64,000 nt of DNA from Lachnospiraceae bacterium. GTDB taxonomy: Bacteria; Bacillota; Clostridia; Lachnospirales; Lachnospiraceae. The translations under genes were made by a program, and so were the position numbers. This document shows, in pieces, positions 43,701 through 51,174 of the stretch. The notes under the pieces were generated by a model that did not search any database, was not told the DNA's origin, and worked only from the letters and a program-made list of their open reading frames with translations. The stretch lies in contig CAJTIU010000009.1 of NCBI GenBank assembly GCA_910576335.1, forward strand, positions 1 through 64,000, read 5' to 3'. The number at the start of each line of letters is the position of its first letter. The stretch's first letter is position 1.

Positions 43701-45240
43701 GTTCGACATCCCCTTTGAGACTTTCCTTGGATTTAAGGGGAATAAGGAGCCGGATATTGACTTGAACTTTTCAGGTGATTATCAGAGCAATGCCCATAAG
43801 TATACGGAGGTCATCTTCGGGGAAGGCCAGACCTTCCGTGCCGGAACCATTGGAACACTGGCGGATAAGACAGCGTTCGGGTATGTGAAAAATTATTTTG
43901 AAGAGCGCGGCCACAGAAAGAGAAAGTGCGAGATTGACCGTATTGTACAGGGCTGCACCGGTATCCGCAGGAGCACCGGACAGCACCCCGGCGGAATTAT
44001 CGTGCTTCCCCACGGGGAGAATATCAATTCCTTCACTCCGGTGCAGCATCCGGCAAATGATATGAATACGGATATTATTACCACACATTTTGACTACCAC
44101 TCCATTGACCACAACTTGTTAAAGCTTGATATTCTTGGCCATGATGATCCGACCATGATTAAATCTCTGGAGGCATACATCAGCTCGCCTGCCATGGAAA
44201 ATGAATATAATGAGACAGACAATCCCTTCGTGGCAACGAATATTCCGCTGGACGACAGGGGGGTTATGTCTCTGTTTCACGATACGTCAGCCCTTGGAAT
44301 CACGCCGGATGATATTGGCGGCTGCCCGGTAGGCTGCCTGGGAATCCCGGAGTTCGGGACAGACTTCGTCATTCAGATGGTGGTGGATACGAAGCCCCAG
44401 ACCTTATCAGATCTGATCAGAATCTCTGGTCTGTCCCATGGGACGGACGTGTGGCTTAACAATGCACAGGAGCTTATTAAGAGTGGAAAGGCAACGATTT
44501 CTACTGCTATATGCACCCGGGATGATATTATGACATATCTTATAAATAAAGGGATGGACAGTGAAGAGTCATTCACTATCATGGAGCGTGTCCGCAAGGG
44601 CACGGTCGCAAAGGGAAAATGTAAGGAGTGGCCGCAGTTTAAGGAGGATATGAAGGCAAACGGCATACCGGACTGGTACATCTGGTCCTGCGAGAAGATT
44701 AAGTATATGTTTCCCAAGGCACATGCGGCGGCCTATGTTATGATGGCATACCGGATTGCCTACTGCAAGATTCATTTTCCGCTTGCTTATTATGCGTCTT
44801 ACTTTGGAATCCGTGCGGATGCATTTTCCTATGAGATTATGTGTCAGGGAAAAGAAAGCCTGCAGCAGCGTATTGATGATTATAACAGGCGTTCTGACTC
44901 CTTAAGCAAGAAAGAGCAGGATACTATGAAGGACATGCGGATCGTCCAGGAAATGTATGCCCGGGGGTTCGGGTTCTTGCCCATTGACATTTACCGCGCC
45001 AAAGCGTCAAAATTCTGTATCATAGACGGAAAGCTTATGCCGCCCTTTACCAGTATTGACGGAATGGGCGAGAAGGCGGCGGAGGCGGTGGAGGAAGCCG
45101 CAAAAGACGGACCGTACCTGTCGAAGGATGATTTCCGGCAGCGGACGAAGGCAAGTCAGACTGTGATTGATAGTATGAGCGAGTTGGGACTCCTCGGAGA
45201 CCTGCCTGAATCAAACCAGCTTTCGCTGTTTGACTTATAG
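40771..45240 (+). CDS. polC: DNA polymerase III PolC
   Basis: Gram-positive replicative DNA polymerase with built-in proofreading. 1489 residues. In order: N-terminal helical region, OB fold (RGKVLNVETREIRNEKTIII), PHP domain split around the exonuclease (ELHCHTKMSDMDGVSEVKD), DEDD exonuclease (VVFDLETTGFSPIKDKIIEI to HHHRAVDDARVT), then the polymerase palm with VGSRGSVGSSFVA and the catalytic PDIDLNFSGDYQ. A zinc-binding module has CKKCHYSD and CPVCGEPL. C-terminus NQLSLFDL resembles a clamp-binding motif. The start overlaps ispG. Confidence 0.98.
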   Translation: MNRTETGKLFFEVFPTLKVEDGLKELFSDVQVTKVATNSMRTFLKVHLKSSHLIQKNQIYEMEHLIKLQLFPRSRLTIEIRESFELSGQYTPENIMTEYFESFLIELNAKSVVERSMFQNARYAFEDENILCLQLTDTIVAQGKKESMASYLTDVYEKRFGTPIEVRILYREAKESRLKYNDMKLKQEVDSILSQAASIKKKQAEASAKAEGKKKEPGERKSFAPRSKGPDADGLIYGRPFDDEGTIELAQVVGEMGEILFRGKVLNVETREIRNEKTIIIYSVTDFTDTITVKMFVRNEQLPDILGEVKSGAFLKIKGVTTIDKYDGELTIGSVSGIKKIPDFTETRKDTAPEKRVELHCHTKMSDMDGVSEVKDIVKRAHDWGHKAIAITDHGVVQSFPDANHYIETLDKDDPFKVIYGVEGYLVDDLQDVAVNGKGQSLEGTYVVFDLETTGFSPIKDKIIEIGAVKVENGVIRDHYSTFVNPGVPIPFQITQLTSITDQMVMGSPDIETVLPEFLEFVGDAVLVAHNASFDVGFIEQNCRYQDIEPDFTSVDTVALARILLPTLSKFKLNVVAKALNISQEHHHRAVDDARVTAEIFVKFIQMLHDMDIYDLEKLNQYGAHNVEAVKKLPTYHVIILAKNNTGRVNLYTLISKSHLTYYARRPRIPKSELSKHREGLLVGSACEAGELYQAILNEKSDERIAKIVNYYDYLELQPVGNNQFMIESPKITRVNSIEDIQNINRQIIKLGERFNKPVVATCDVHFLDPEDEVYRRIIMTGKGFNDADNQAPLYLHTTEEMLSEFEYLGSAKAREIVIENPGKIADMIEKISPVRPDKCPPVIPDSDKDLKKICYDKAHSMYGDSLPEIVTERLERELNSIISNGFAVMYIIAQKLVWKSNEDGYLVGSRGSVGSSFVATMAGITEVNPLSPHYYCKKCHYSDFTSEEVKAFAGGCGWDMPDKMCPVCGEPLVKDGFDIPFETFLGFKGNKEPDIDLNFSGDYQSNAHKYTEVIFGEGQTFRAGTIGTLADKTAFGYVKNYFEERGHRKRKCEIDRIVQGCTGIRRSTGQHPGGIIVLPHGENINSFTPVQHPANDMNTDIITTHFDYHSIDHNLLKLDILGHDDPTMIKSLEAYISSPAMENEYNETDNPFVATNIPLDDRGVMSLFHDTSALGITPDDIGGCPVGCLGIPEFGTDFVIQMVVDTKPQTLSDLIRISGLSHGTDVWLNNAQELIKSGKATISTAICTRDDIMTYLINKGMDSEESFTIMERVRKGTVAKGKCKEWPQFKEDMKANGIPDWYIWSCEKIKYMFPKAHAAAYVMMAYRIAYCKIHFPLAYYASYFGIRADAFSYEIMCQGKESLQQRIDDYNRRSDSLSKKEQDTMKDMRIVQEMYARGFGFLPIDIYRAKASKFCIIDGKLMPPFTSIDGMGEKAAEAVEEAAKDGPYLSKDDFRQRTKASQTVIDSMSELGLLGDLPESNQLSLFDL

Positions 45241-45337
45241 ATATAGTCTGCGAACGTGACGCTGTGAGCCTGGCGGCGGTTTTATCTGTACGGGTTGAAT
45301 GATTCGAGTTATTTCTTTAGAATTGAGGTGTCTGTTT

Positions 45338-46204
45338 TTGAAAAAAAAGTATATGGGGATCGTGTATATTGTCCTGTCGGCATTTTGCTTTGCCTTGATG
45401 AATATGTTTGTTCATATGGCGGGCGATCTGCCATCCGTGCAGAAGAGCTTTTTCAGGAACTTTGTGGCAGCCATCTTTGCCTGCATCCTTCTTGTAAAGG
45501 AAGGATGCTCCTTTTGCTGTAAGAGAGAAAATCTGAGATACCTGATTCTGCGTGCATCATTCGGGACAATCGGGATTCTGTGTAATTTTTATGCAGTGGA
45601 TCATCTTGTGCTTGCGGATGCTTCCATGCTAAATAAGATGTCGCCGTTTTTTGCTGTGCTGTTCAGCCTGATTATTCTCAGGGAGAGGGTGACAGCCGTC
45701 CAGGCGCTGATTGTGGTCGGAGCTTTTGCGGGAAGCATGTTTGTGGTGAAACCCACATTTGCCAATATGGATCTGTTTCCGTCGCTTCTGGGGCTTTTGG
45801 GGGGTATCTGTGCGGGAGCGGCATATACCATGGTGAGAAAGCTTGGCGCCATGGGGGTGAAGGGAGCATATATTGTGTTCTTTTTCTCTGCGTTCTCCTG
45901 CCTGGTGACCTTGCCGTGGCTTGTGTTTGATTATCACCCTATGAATGCTTCGCAGATTGTGATTCTGCTGCTTGCAGGCCTGTCGGCAGCAGGCGGGCAG
46001 TTTTCCATTACAGCAGCGTACTGCCATGCCCCGGCCCGGGAAATATCAGTGTATGACTATTCGCAGATCATCTTTTCGGCAGGACTAGGATTTTTTGTCT
46101 TCGGGCAGATTCCGGATCTGTTAAGTTGGACTGGGTATGGGATTATCTGTGCCATGGCGGTAATCATGTTTTTCTATAACAACCGCCCGGGACGGTCTAT
46201 GTAA
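45338..46204 (+). CDS. EamA-family (DMT) transporter
   Basis: 288 residues and ten hydrophobic helices forming two EamA repeats (helix one starts GIVYIVLSAFCFALMNMFVH). Drug/metabolite transporter superfamily; substrate unknown. The frame opens at ATG 45299, but TTG 45338 has GAGGTG at the right distance and begins at the usual position before helix 1. Confidence 0.87.
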   Translation: MKKKYMGIVYIVLSAFCFALMNMFVHMAGDLPSVQKSFFRNFVAAIFACILLVKEGCSFCCKRENLRYLILRASFGTIGILCNFYAVDHLVLADASMLNKMSPFFAVLFSLIILRERVTAVQALIVVGAFAGSMFVVKPTFANMDLFPSLLGLLGGICAGAAYTMVRKLGAMGVKGAYIVFFFSAFSCLVTLPWLVFDYHPMNASQIVILLLAGLSAAGGQFSITAAYCHAPAREISVYDYSQIIFSAGLGFFVFGQIPDLLSWTGYGIICAMAVIMFFYNNRPGRSM

Positions 46205-46330
46205 GGATTTGTGGAGAAGGGGGAGTCATTGTAACAGTGAAGGTATCTGAACTGTTGCAAGTTATTATTTATGGCTGCGGAGTGCGCAAAGCTGCGTATT
46301 GCAGGAGAATATGGTTTGCGGGGTGAGAGG

Positions 46331-46903
46331 ATGAGACAATTACAGATTACGTCATGGTGCCATGAGATGATCCGCTTATGGGTTCCGGAGGGAGGAGTCT
46401 ATGTGGATGCCACCATGGGAAACGGAAATGATACCCTGTTGCTTTGTAAGCTGGCAGGAAAAGAGGGAAGAGTGTATGCCTTTGACATCCAGGAGACTGC
46501 CCTGGAAAGAACCAGGGAATTACTTGGGACACATCAGGTTCTGGAATGTGCGGAGCTGATTCTGGACAGCCATGAGCATATGGATCAGTATATAGAAGAA
46601 GGAAGTGCAGATGCGGTCTGCTTTAATTTCGGTTATCTTCCCGGGGGAGACCACAGGATTGCCACCATGGCCGGTACGAGCGTAAAGGCTGTCAGGAAAG
46701 CCTTGAAGATCCTAAAGCCGGGAGGCATGGCAAGTCTGTGCATCTATTGCGGCGGGGATACGGGATATGAGGAAAAGAAGAGGATCCTGGCAGATCTTAA
46801 GGAACTTCCGGCGAAGGAATATACAGTAATTGTAAATGAATACTACAACCGGAAAAATAATCCTCCGGTGCCGGTGTTTGTATTTAGACATGGATCCGAC
46901 TGA
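46331..46903 (+). CDS. mnmM: YtqB/MnmM-type tRNA methyltransferase
   Basis: 190 residues, class I SAM methyltransferase. SAM-binding motif VDATMGNGNDTLLLCKLAG and acidic turn AFDIQETALE, then the family-specific CFNFGYLPGGDH and NEYYNRKNNPPVPVFV near the end. B. subtilis YtqB of this family has been identified as MnmM, which completes mnm5(s2)U at the tRNA wobble base. ATG 46331 has GGTGAGAGG in front; a longer frame from 46271 is less likely. Confidence 0.85.
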   Translation: MRQLQITSWCHEMIRLWVPEGGVYVDATMGNGNDTLLLCKLAGKEGRVYAFDIQETALERTRELLGTHQVLECAELILDSHEHMDQYIEEGSADAVCFNFGYLPGGDHRIATMAGTSVKAVRKALKILKPGGMASLCIYCGGDTGYEEKKRILADLKELPAKEYTVIVNEYYNRKNNPPVPVFVFRHGSD

Positions 46904-46916
46904 GTTGCGATTTATG

Positions 46917-47033
46917 CTACTATTCATGGGGCAGTGCACCCTGTTGTACGGCATCCGAGCCAGTGAAGTGGTGGTTTTCAGTATCTAGCCCCTCGCTGAA
47001 AATGACTTTTAAATGGGTTGGATGCGTTACTAT
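46917..47033. repeat. Truncated relative of the 147-bp element (before fic)
   Basis: TACTATTCATGG, then GCAGTGCACCC, CCCCTCGCTGAAA and TTTTAAATGGG match the element at 38332 in order. The right inverted end is missing: the match stops at GCGTTACTAT, right at the fic ribosome site. Confidence 0.75.
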
Positions 47034-47049
47034 AGAAAGGAAGGGCATT

Positions 47050-47658
47050 ATGGCACTTGAAAACAAACTTGGAATAATAAATTCAGCAGAACTGGCACGC
47101 GAGGAAGAAAAAATTAGTAAGAAAAAGGCTCTTGAATTATTTGAGACAGGTTTTCTTGATAAGTTGGAGGCAGGAACTTACAAAACACTTGCGGATATTC
47201 ACGGTTTTTTGTTTGGAGAAATATATGATTTTGCAGGGAAGACTCGAACAGTTAACCTTGCAAAGGGGAATTTCCGTTTTGCACCGCTTATGTATTTGCA
47301 GGCAGCTCTTGAAAATATTGATCATATGCCTCAATCAACATTTGATGAAATAATAGAAAAATATGTGGAAATGAACATTGCACATCCTTTTCGCGAGGGA
47401 AATGGCAGAAGTACCCGAATCTGGCTTGATTTGATGCTGAAAAAAGAATTGCATCAAGTGATTGACTGGAATCAGGTGGATAAAGAAGACTATCTTTTGG
47501 CAATGGAACGCAGTCCCATAAGAGATATTGAAATAAAGCATATATTGAAGGCAGCTCTGACAGAAGATATCAATAATCGCGACATTTATATGAAGGGGAT
47601 TGATACGAGTTATTACTATGAGGGGTATATGATATATAAGACCGAAGATTTAAAATAG
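47050..47658 (+). CDS. fic: Fic-domain protein adenylyltransferase (class III)
   Basis: 202 residues. The active site HPFREGNGR is complete, including the catalytic His. The C-terminal SYYYEG fits the inhibitory SxxxE(G/N) helix motif, placing it in class III, where the enzyme is held off by its own C-terminus. Fic enzymes attach AMP from ATP to target proteins, in bacteria often as toxins or regulators. True start is ATG 47050 (MALENKLGI) with GAAAGGAAGG upstream; the longer frame runs into the repeat. No antitoxin-like gene was recognised upstream. Confidence 0.92.
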   Translation: MALENKLGIINSAELAREEEKISKKKALELFETGFLDKLEAGTYKTLADIHGFLFGEIYDFAGKTRTVNLAKGNFRFAPLMYLQAALENIDHMPQSTFDEIIEKYVEMNIAHPFREGNGRSTRIWLDLMLKKELHQVIDWNQVDKEDYLLAMERSPIRDIEIKHILKAALTEDINNRDIYMKGIDTSYYYEGYMIYKTEDLK

Positions 47659-47787
47659 AAGAACGTTTGGAAACAGCGGTAAATCGCTTTGTATGCAAAA
47701 TTTTTTGCAAAACTTAGTAGTCAAAAGACATTAGATAGTATATAATAAAACAGAACTATGTATTAATTCACAAAAAGAGGAATAGAT

Positions 47788-48267
47788 TTGAATGGTGCAA
47801 ATGCTTTACAACGAATTGAAAAAATATTTCCTGATTATTTTCAAAGATTCAAATTGCCAGACGGGGCAAGGGAAGAATTAATAAAAGTATATAGAGCATG
47901 CAGAAGTGGGAAATGTGATAAGGACTCTTTTTTACCTTCTTTTGAGGAAAACGGCTGTGTAATCAATCCTTTAGTTGATTTGACGGATCCTGGGCAATAT
48001 TCTTTATCGACGTTCGAGAAACCTAAAGATGTGAAAAGATTTGCAGGTGTTATATCTGATATGAAGGTTCCTTACCAGATTGCAGTTGGAGAGACCAATC
48101 CCAGACACGGATTGGTACAACGGACGAGGGAAAGAACAAAGAAAAGGACATCGCATGTTGATTGGTGGCTTTATAAAGATGCATCGCCATATGATGAGTT
48201 TGAAATAATAGCTGATTTTGAAGAATATCTTCAAAACTATATGAAAGAAAGAGATGACAAGAAATGA
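47788..48267 (+). CDS. Unknown protein, possibly linked to the Fic island
   Basis: 159 residues, TTG start with AGAGGA in front and a TATAAT about 40 bp upstream. Not recognised. It is basic near the C-terminal third (TRERTKKRTSHVDWWLYKDA) and has DEFEIIADFEEYLQNY at the end, suggesting a soluble, possibly nucleic-acid-binding protein. The stop overlaps the next start in ATGA. AT-rich, unlike the neighbours MoxR and mnmM. Confidence 0.75.
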   Translation: MNGANALQRIEKIFPDYFQRFKLPDGAREELIKVYRACRSGKCDKDSFLPSFEENGCVINPLVDLTDPGQYSLSTFEKPKDVKRFAGVISDMKVPYQIAVGETNPRHGLVQRTRERTKKRTSHVDWWLYKDASPYDEFEIIADFEEYLQNYMKERDDKK

Positions 48268-48827
48268 AAGAATTTATTAAATTGGATAAATATGGGCAAC
48301 TTTATATTGACAAGATTCTTTTTGAATCATATTTTCCAATTATTTTCACTTGTATAAATGATAATAAAGATATTTTTATAGGCGTATGCTGCCAGAATAA
48401 TGAAAAAGGATGTAAGTGGTTACTTGGAAAAACTGATGGAATAAGCATTGCAGGCATGCTTCAAGATGAGATGACAATCCGGCAATTGCTATTAGAGCAT
48501 TCCGAAGGAAAGATATCTGTTGATTATGCGGAAAAAGCTGGATATGTAGTAGCTTATAATAATTCGGATTGGGATGTGGATAGTTCGTATTTGCCGAAAA
48601 AGGATTCGTATATGTATGCCGAAGAAGGAGAGTTTGAAAATGAGATTAAATATTTCTCTTCACTGAATGATTGTGCGTCTTATAACAAGGAATACTATAA
48701 ATGTGCTTTGGAAACATTGGGAACGATAAGTAAAGAAATCGAACTACTCACTTTGTTGACGGCACAGCCAGATACAGATAGTGTAGTGCTGCCACCTTTT
48801 AATATCAATAAGATGTTTAAAAATTAG
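48264..48827 (+). CDS. Unknown protein coupled to the previous gene
   Basis: 187 residues, soluble, no membrane helix. Begins EFIKLDKYGQLYIDKILFES, with a beta-strand-like first half and a helical acidic second half (EYYKCALETLGTISKEIELL). Not recognised with confidence; similar proteins of unknown function occur in accessory regions. Translationally coupled with the 159-residue protein, so the two probably work as a pair. A hairpin terminator follows. Confidence 0.72.
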   Translation: MKEFIKLDKYGQLYIDKILFESYFPIIFTCINDNKDIFIGVCCQNNEKGCKWLLGKTDGISIAGMLQDEMTIRQLLLEHSEGKISVDYAEKAGYVVAYNNSDWDVDSSYLPKKDSYMYAEEGEFENEIKYFSSLNDCASYNKEYYKCALETLGTISKEIELLTLLTAQPDTDSVVLPPFNINKMFKN

Positions 48828-48845
48828 GAATCGAATTTGAAGAAA

Positions 48846-48882
48846 ATGACACATGAACTGACAATTGTAAATCATGTGTCAT
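48846..48882 (+). terminator. Terminator after the two unknown genes
   Basis: ATGACACATGA pairs with TCATGTGTCAT, then TTGTATTAT. Confidence 0.65.
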
Positions 48883-48954
48883 TTGTATTATAAAAGGAAA
48901 ATGATTTAACTGCTAAAGTAGAGGCAAGCAGTGTATGAAGGAGGAAATTTACAG

Positions 48955-49941
48955 ATGACAAATAATACATCTGAATTCCGCTCTTTTGGCACGCCTGCTG
49001 CGGTAGTCAGCCAGGTGCAGGAGGCGGTCGTTGGGAAAGCGGATATTATAGAGCAGATTATGATGGCAATTCTGGCGAAGGGACATATTCTCATTGAAGA
49101 TATTCCCGGGACTGGAAAGACAACAATGGCCCTTGCATTCTCCAGGGCAATGGGTCTTAAGGCAAACAGGGTACAGTTTACCCCTGATGTGCTTCCGGCA
49201 GATCTTACCGGATTTACCATTTATCAGAAGGAGACCAGGAAATTCGTATATCAGCCGGGTTCCGTGATGTGCAACCTCTTGCTGGCAGACGAGATTAACC
49301 GGACTTCGCCGAAGACTCAGTCTGCCCTTCTGGAGGTTATGGAGGAGCGGAATGTAACAATAGACGGAGTAACCCACAGTGTCGGGAATCCGTTTATCGT
49401 CATTGCGACGGAAAATCCCGCCGGCTCTGCGGGGACACAGCTTTTACCGGAATCCCAGCTTGACCGTTTCATGATCTGCGTGAAGATGGGATACCCGACC
49501 ATCAAGGAGGAAGTGGAAATACTTAAGCTTAACCAGTTCGGCAGGGCGGACAACCTTGTACAGCGCGTATTTTCAGCAGAGGAGCTTCTGGCTGCGCAGG
49601 ATGAGGTCAGCAGTATCTATGTCCATGATGTTATTTATACGTATATTGCCCGGCTTGCAAAAGCAACCAGGGGACAGGAGATGATCGCTATGGGGTTAAG
49701 CCCCCGGGGAACGATTGCCCTGACCGCAATGTCAAAGGCATCCGCTTACTTAAACGGCAGAGAATATGTGATTCCGGAGGATGTGACATCTGTATTTCCC
49801 GCAGTTGCCGCCCACCGGCTCCAGTTAAGTACAAAGGCAAAGGTGGGACACATCCAGGTGGACGACTTGATTCACCGGATACTGGAGGACACAGCGGCGC
49901 CCACGATCAAAAAAGAGCATAAGGCAAGAAAAAGTCTTTAA
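48955..49941 (+). CDS. MoxR-family AAA ATPase
   Basis: 328 residues. Walker A in HILIEDIPGTGKTTMALAFS, Walker B LLLADEINRTSPKTQSALLE, sensor 1 VIATENPAGSAGTQLLPESQ, and arginine-rich C-terminal helical domain. MoxR ATPases act as chaperones for assembling metal or surface complexes. It heads an operon with DUF58 and transglutaminase genes, a widely conserved trio. ATG 48955 has GAAGGAGG upstream; an in-frame GTG at 48931 is less likely. Confidence 0.93.
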   Translation: MTNNTSEFRSFGTPAAVVSQVQEAVVGKADIIEQIMMAILAKGHILIEDIPGTGKTTMALAFSRAMGLKANRVQFTPDVLPADLTGFTIYQKETRKFVYQPGSVMCNLLLADEINRTSPKTQSALLEVMEERNVTIDGVTHSVGNPFIVIATENPAGSAGTQLLPESQLDRFMICVKMGYPTIKEEVEILKLNQFGRADNLVQRVFSAEELLAAQDEVSSIYVHDVIYTYIARLAKATRGQEMIAMGLSPRGTIALTAMSKASAYLNGREYVIPEDVTSVFPAVAAHRLQLSTKAKVGHIQVDDLIHRILEDTAAPTIKKEHKARKSL

Positions 49942-49957
49942 GGAAGGAGCCGGTAAC

Positions 49958-51013
49958 ATGGCGGGACGGGTCTTGGGATATGTGCTGGCTGTAGTACTCG
50001 GCATTTATCTGTTTTTTATGTATGACGGACAGATTTTTACAGGCATCTTAATTATGGAGATGCTTTATCCGGTCTGCTCCTTCATATATCTTTATAATAT
50101 CAGCAAAAAAGTAACTGTACAGTTTGGCAGATTCCCCTCCATGGGAGAGAAAAGGAAACAGTTCCGGGGCGAAGTAGTCCTAAAGAACAGCTCCATTCTC
50201 CAAAGTGTAAGGTTCTGCGTCCGCCTGCGGGTGAGGCATCATTTTTCCAAAGCCGGACTATGGCAGAAGATTCCCGGAACCCTTGCACCCTCAGACAGGC
50301 TGATACAGACAGTCACAATGGAGTCCCAGTATGCAGGCATGCTGGAATGTGAGCTGGAATCCCTGGTCCTATACGACCTTCTGGGGATTTTCCGGCGGAA
50401 AATCCCGCTTCATGATAAACGGTCTGTGGGGATTATGCCGCCATTTGAGCTGATTCCCATGGAGATCACAAGGAGAACACGGGAATTTCTTGCGGATGCA
50501 GATGAATACTCCACACAAAAACATGGGGATGATCCGGACGAGATCTATCAGGTCCGGGAATACCGTCCGCCGGATCCCGTCCATTCTATTCACTGGAAGC
50601 TGAGTGCCAAAGAGGATGAGCTGATGGTAAAAGAGCATGGGTTTCCATTAGGATGCGTGGTGCTCCTGTGGATCCATATGCCGGATACGGAGACGGATAG
50701 CGCCAGATTTGACCGGCTTTTAGAAAAGGCTGCGTCAATCTCGGTCACGCTCCTGGAAGAGAACTGTATCCATATGGCAGCCTGGTTTGAGGAAAAGAGC
50801 GGGCAGGTCATAAAATGGAAGGCAGACAGCGCAGAGGCGGTCTATGAGTGGATCTGGCGTCTTCTGTCCAGTGAGCCATTTTCGGAATCCGCCCCCTGGA
50901 AGATCTGCTATGAGGATGCCTTCCGGGGAGATCATTTCAGCAGCATCGTTGTTCTGAATGGAAATGGTACGATTACGGTAAATGGAGAGACGCAGGAATT
51001 CCTGCAGCTTTGA
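49958..51013 (+). CDS. DUF58 protein
   Basis: 351 residues. Two N-terminal membrane helices (VLGYVLAVVLGIYLFFMY, then the segment near GILIMEMLYPVCSFIYLY), then a soluble part with the DUF58 hallmark YQVREYRPPDPVHSIHWKLS and a von Willebrand A-like fold. Partner of the MoxR ATPase upstream, spaced 16 bp. Function in the trio is not settled; likely works at the membrane. Confidence 0.9.
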   Translation: MAGRVLGYVLAVVLGIYLFFMYDGQIFTGILIMEMLYPVCSFIYLYNISKKVTVQFGRFPSMGEKRKQFRGEVVLKNSSILQSVRFCVRLRVRHHFSKAGLWQKIPGTLAPSDRLIQTVTMESQYAGMLECELESLVLYDLLGIFRRKIPLHDKRSVGIMPPFELIPMEITRRTREFLADADEYSTQKHGDDPDEIYQVREYRPPDPVHSIHWKLSAKEDELMVKEHGFPLGCVVLLWIHMPDTETDSARFDRLLEKAASISVTLLEENCIHMAAWFEEKSGQVIKWKADSAEAVYEWIWRLLSSEPFSESAPWKICYEDAFRGDHFSSIVVLNGNGTITVNGETQEFLQL

Positions 51014-51174
51014 CCGATAAAGAACGGTCAAGAATCACTTAGGAACGGTCACGAAATATACTGCGCGCCAGATAAATCTGCCGCACAGCATACATGATGC
51101 CGCACAGCCGCATAAGGAAGTAAATGCGCAGGCACAGGACTACGAAAGACATGGCGGACAGTTACAGGGAGTAG

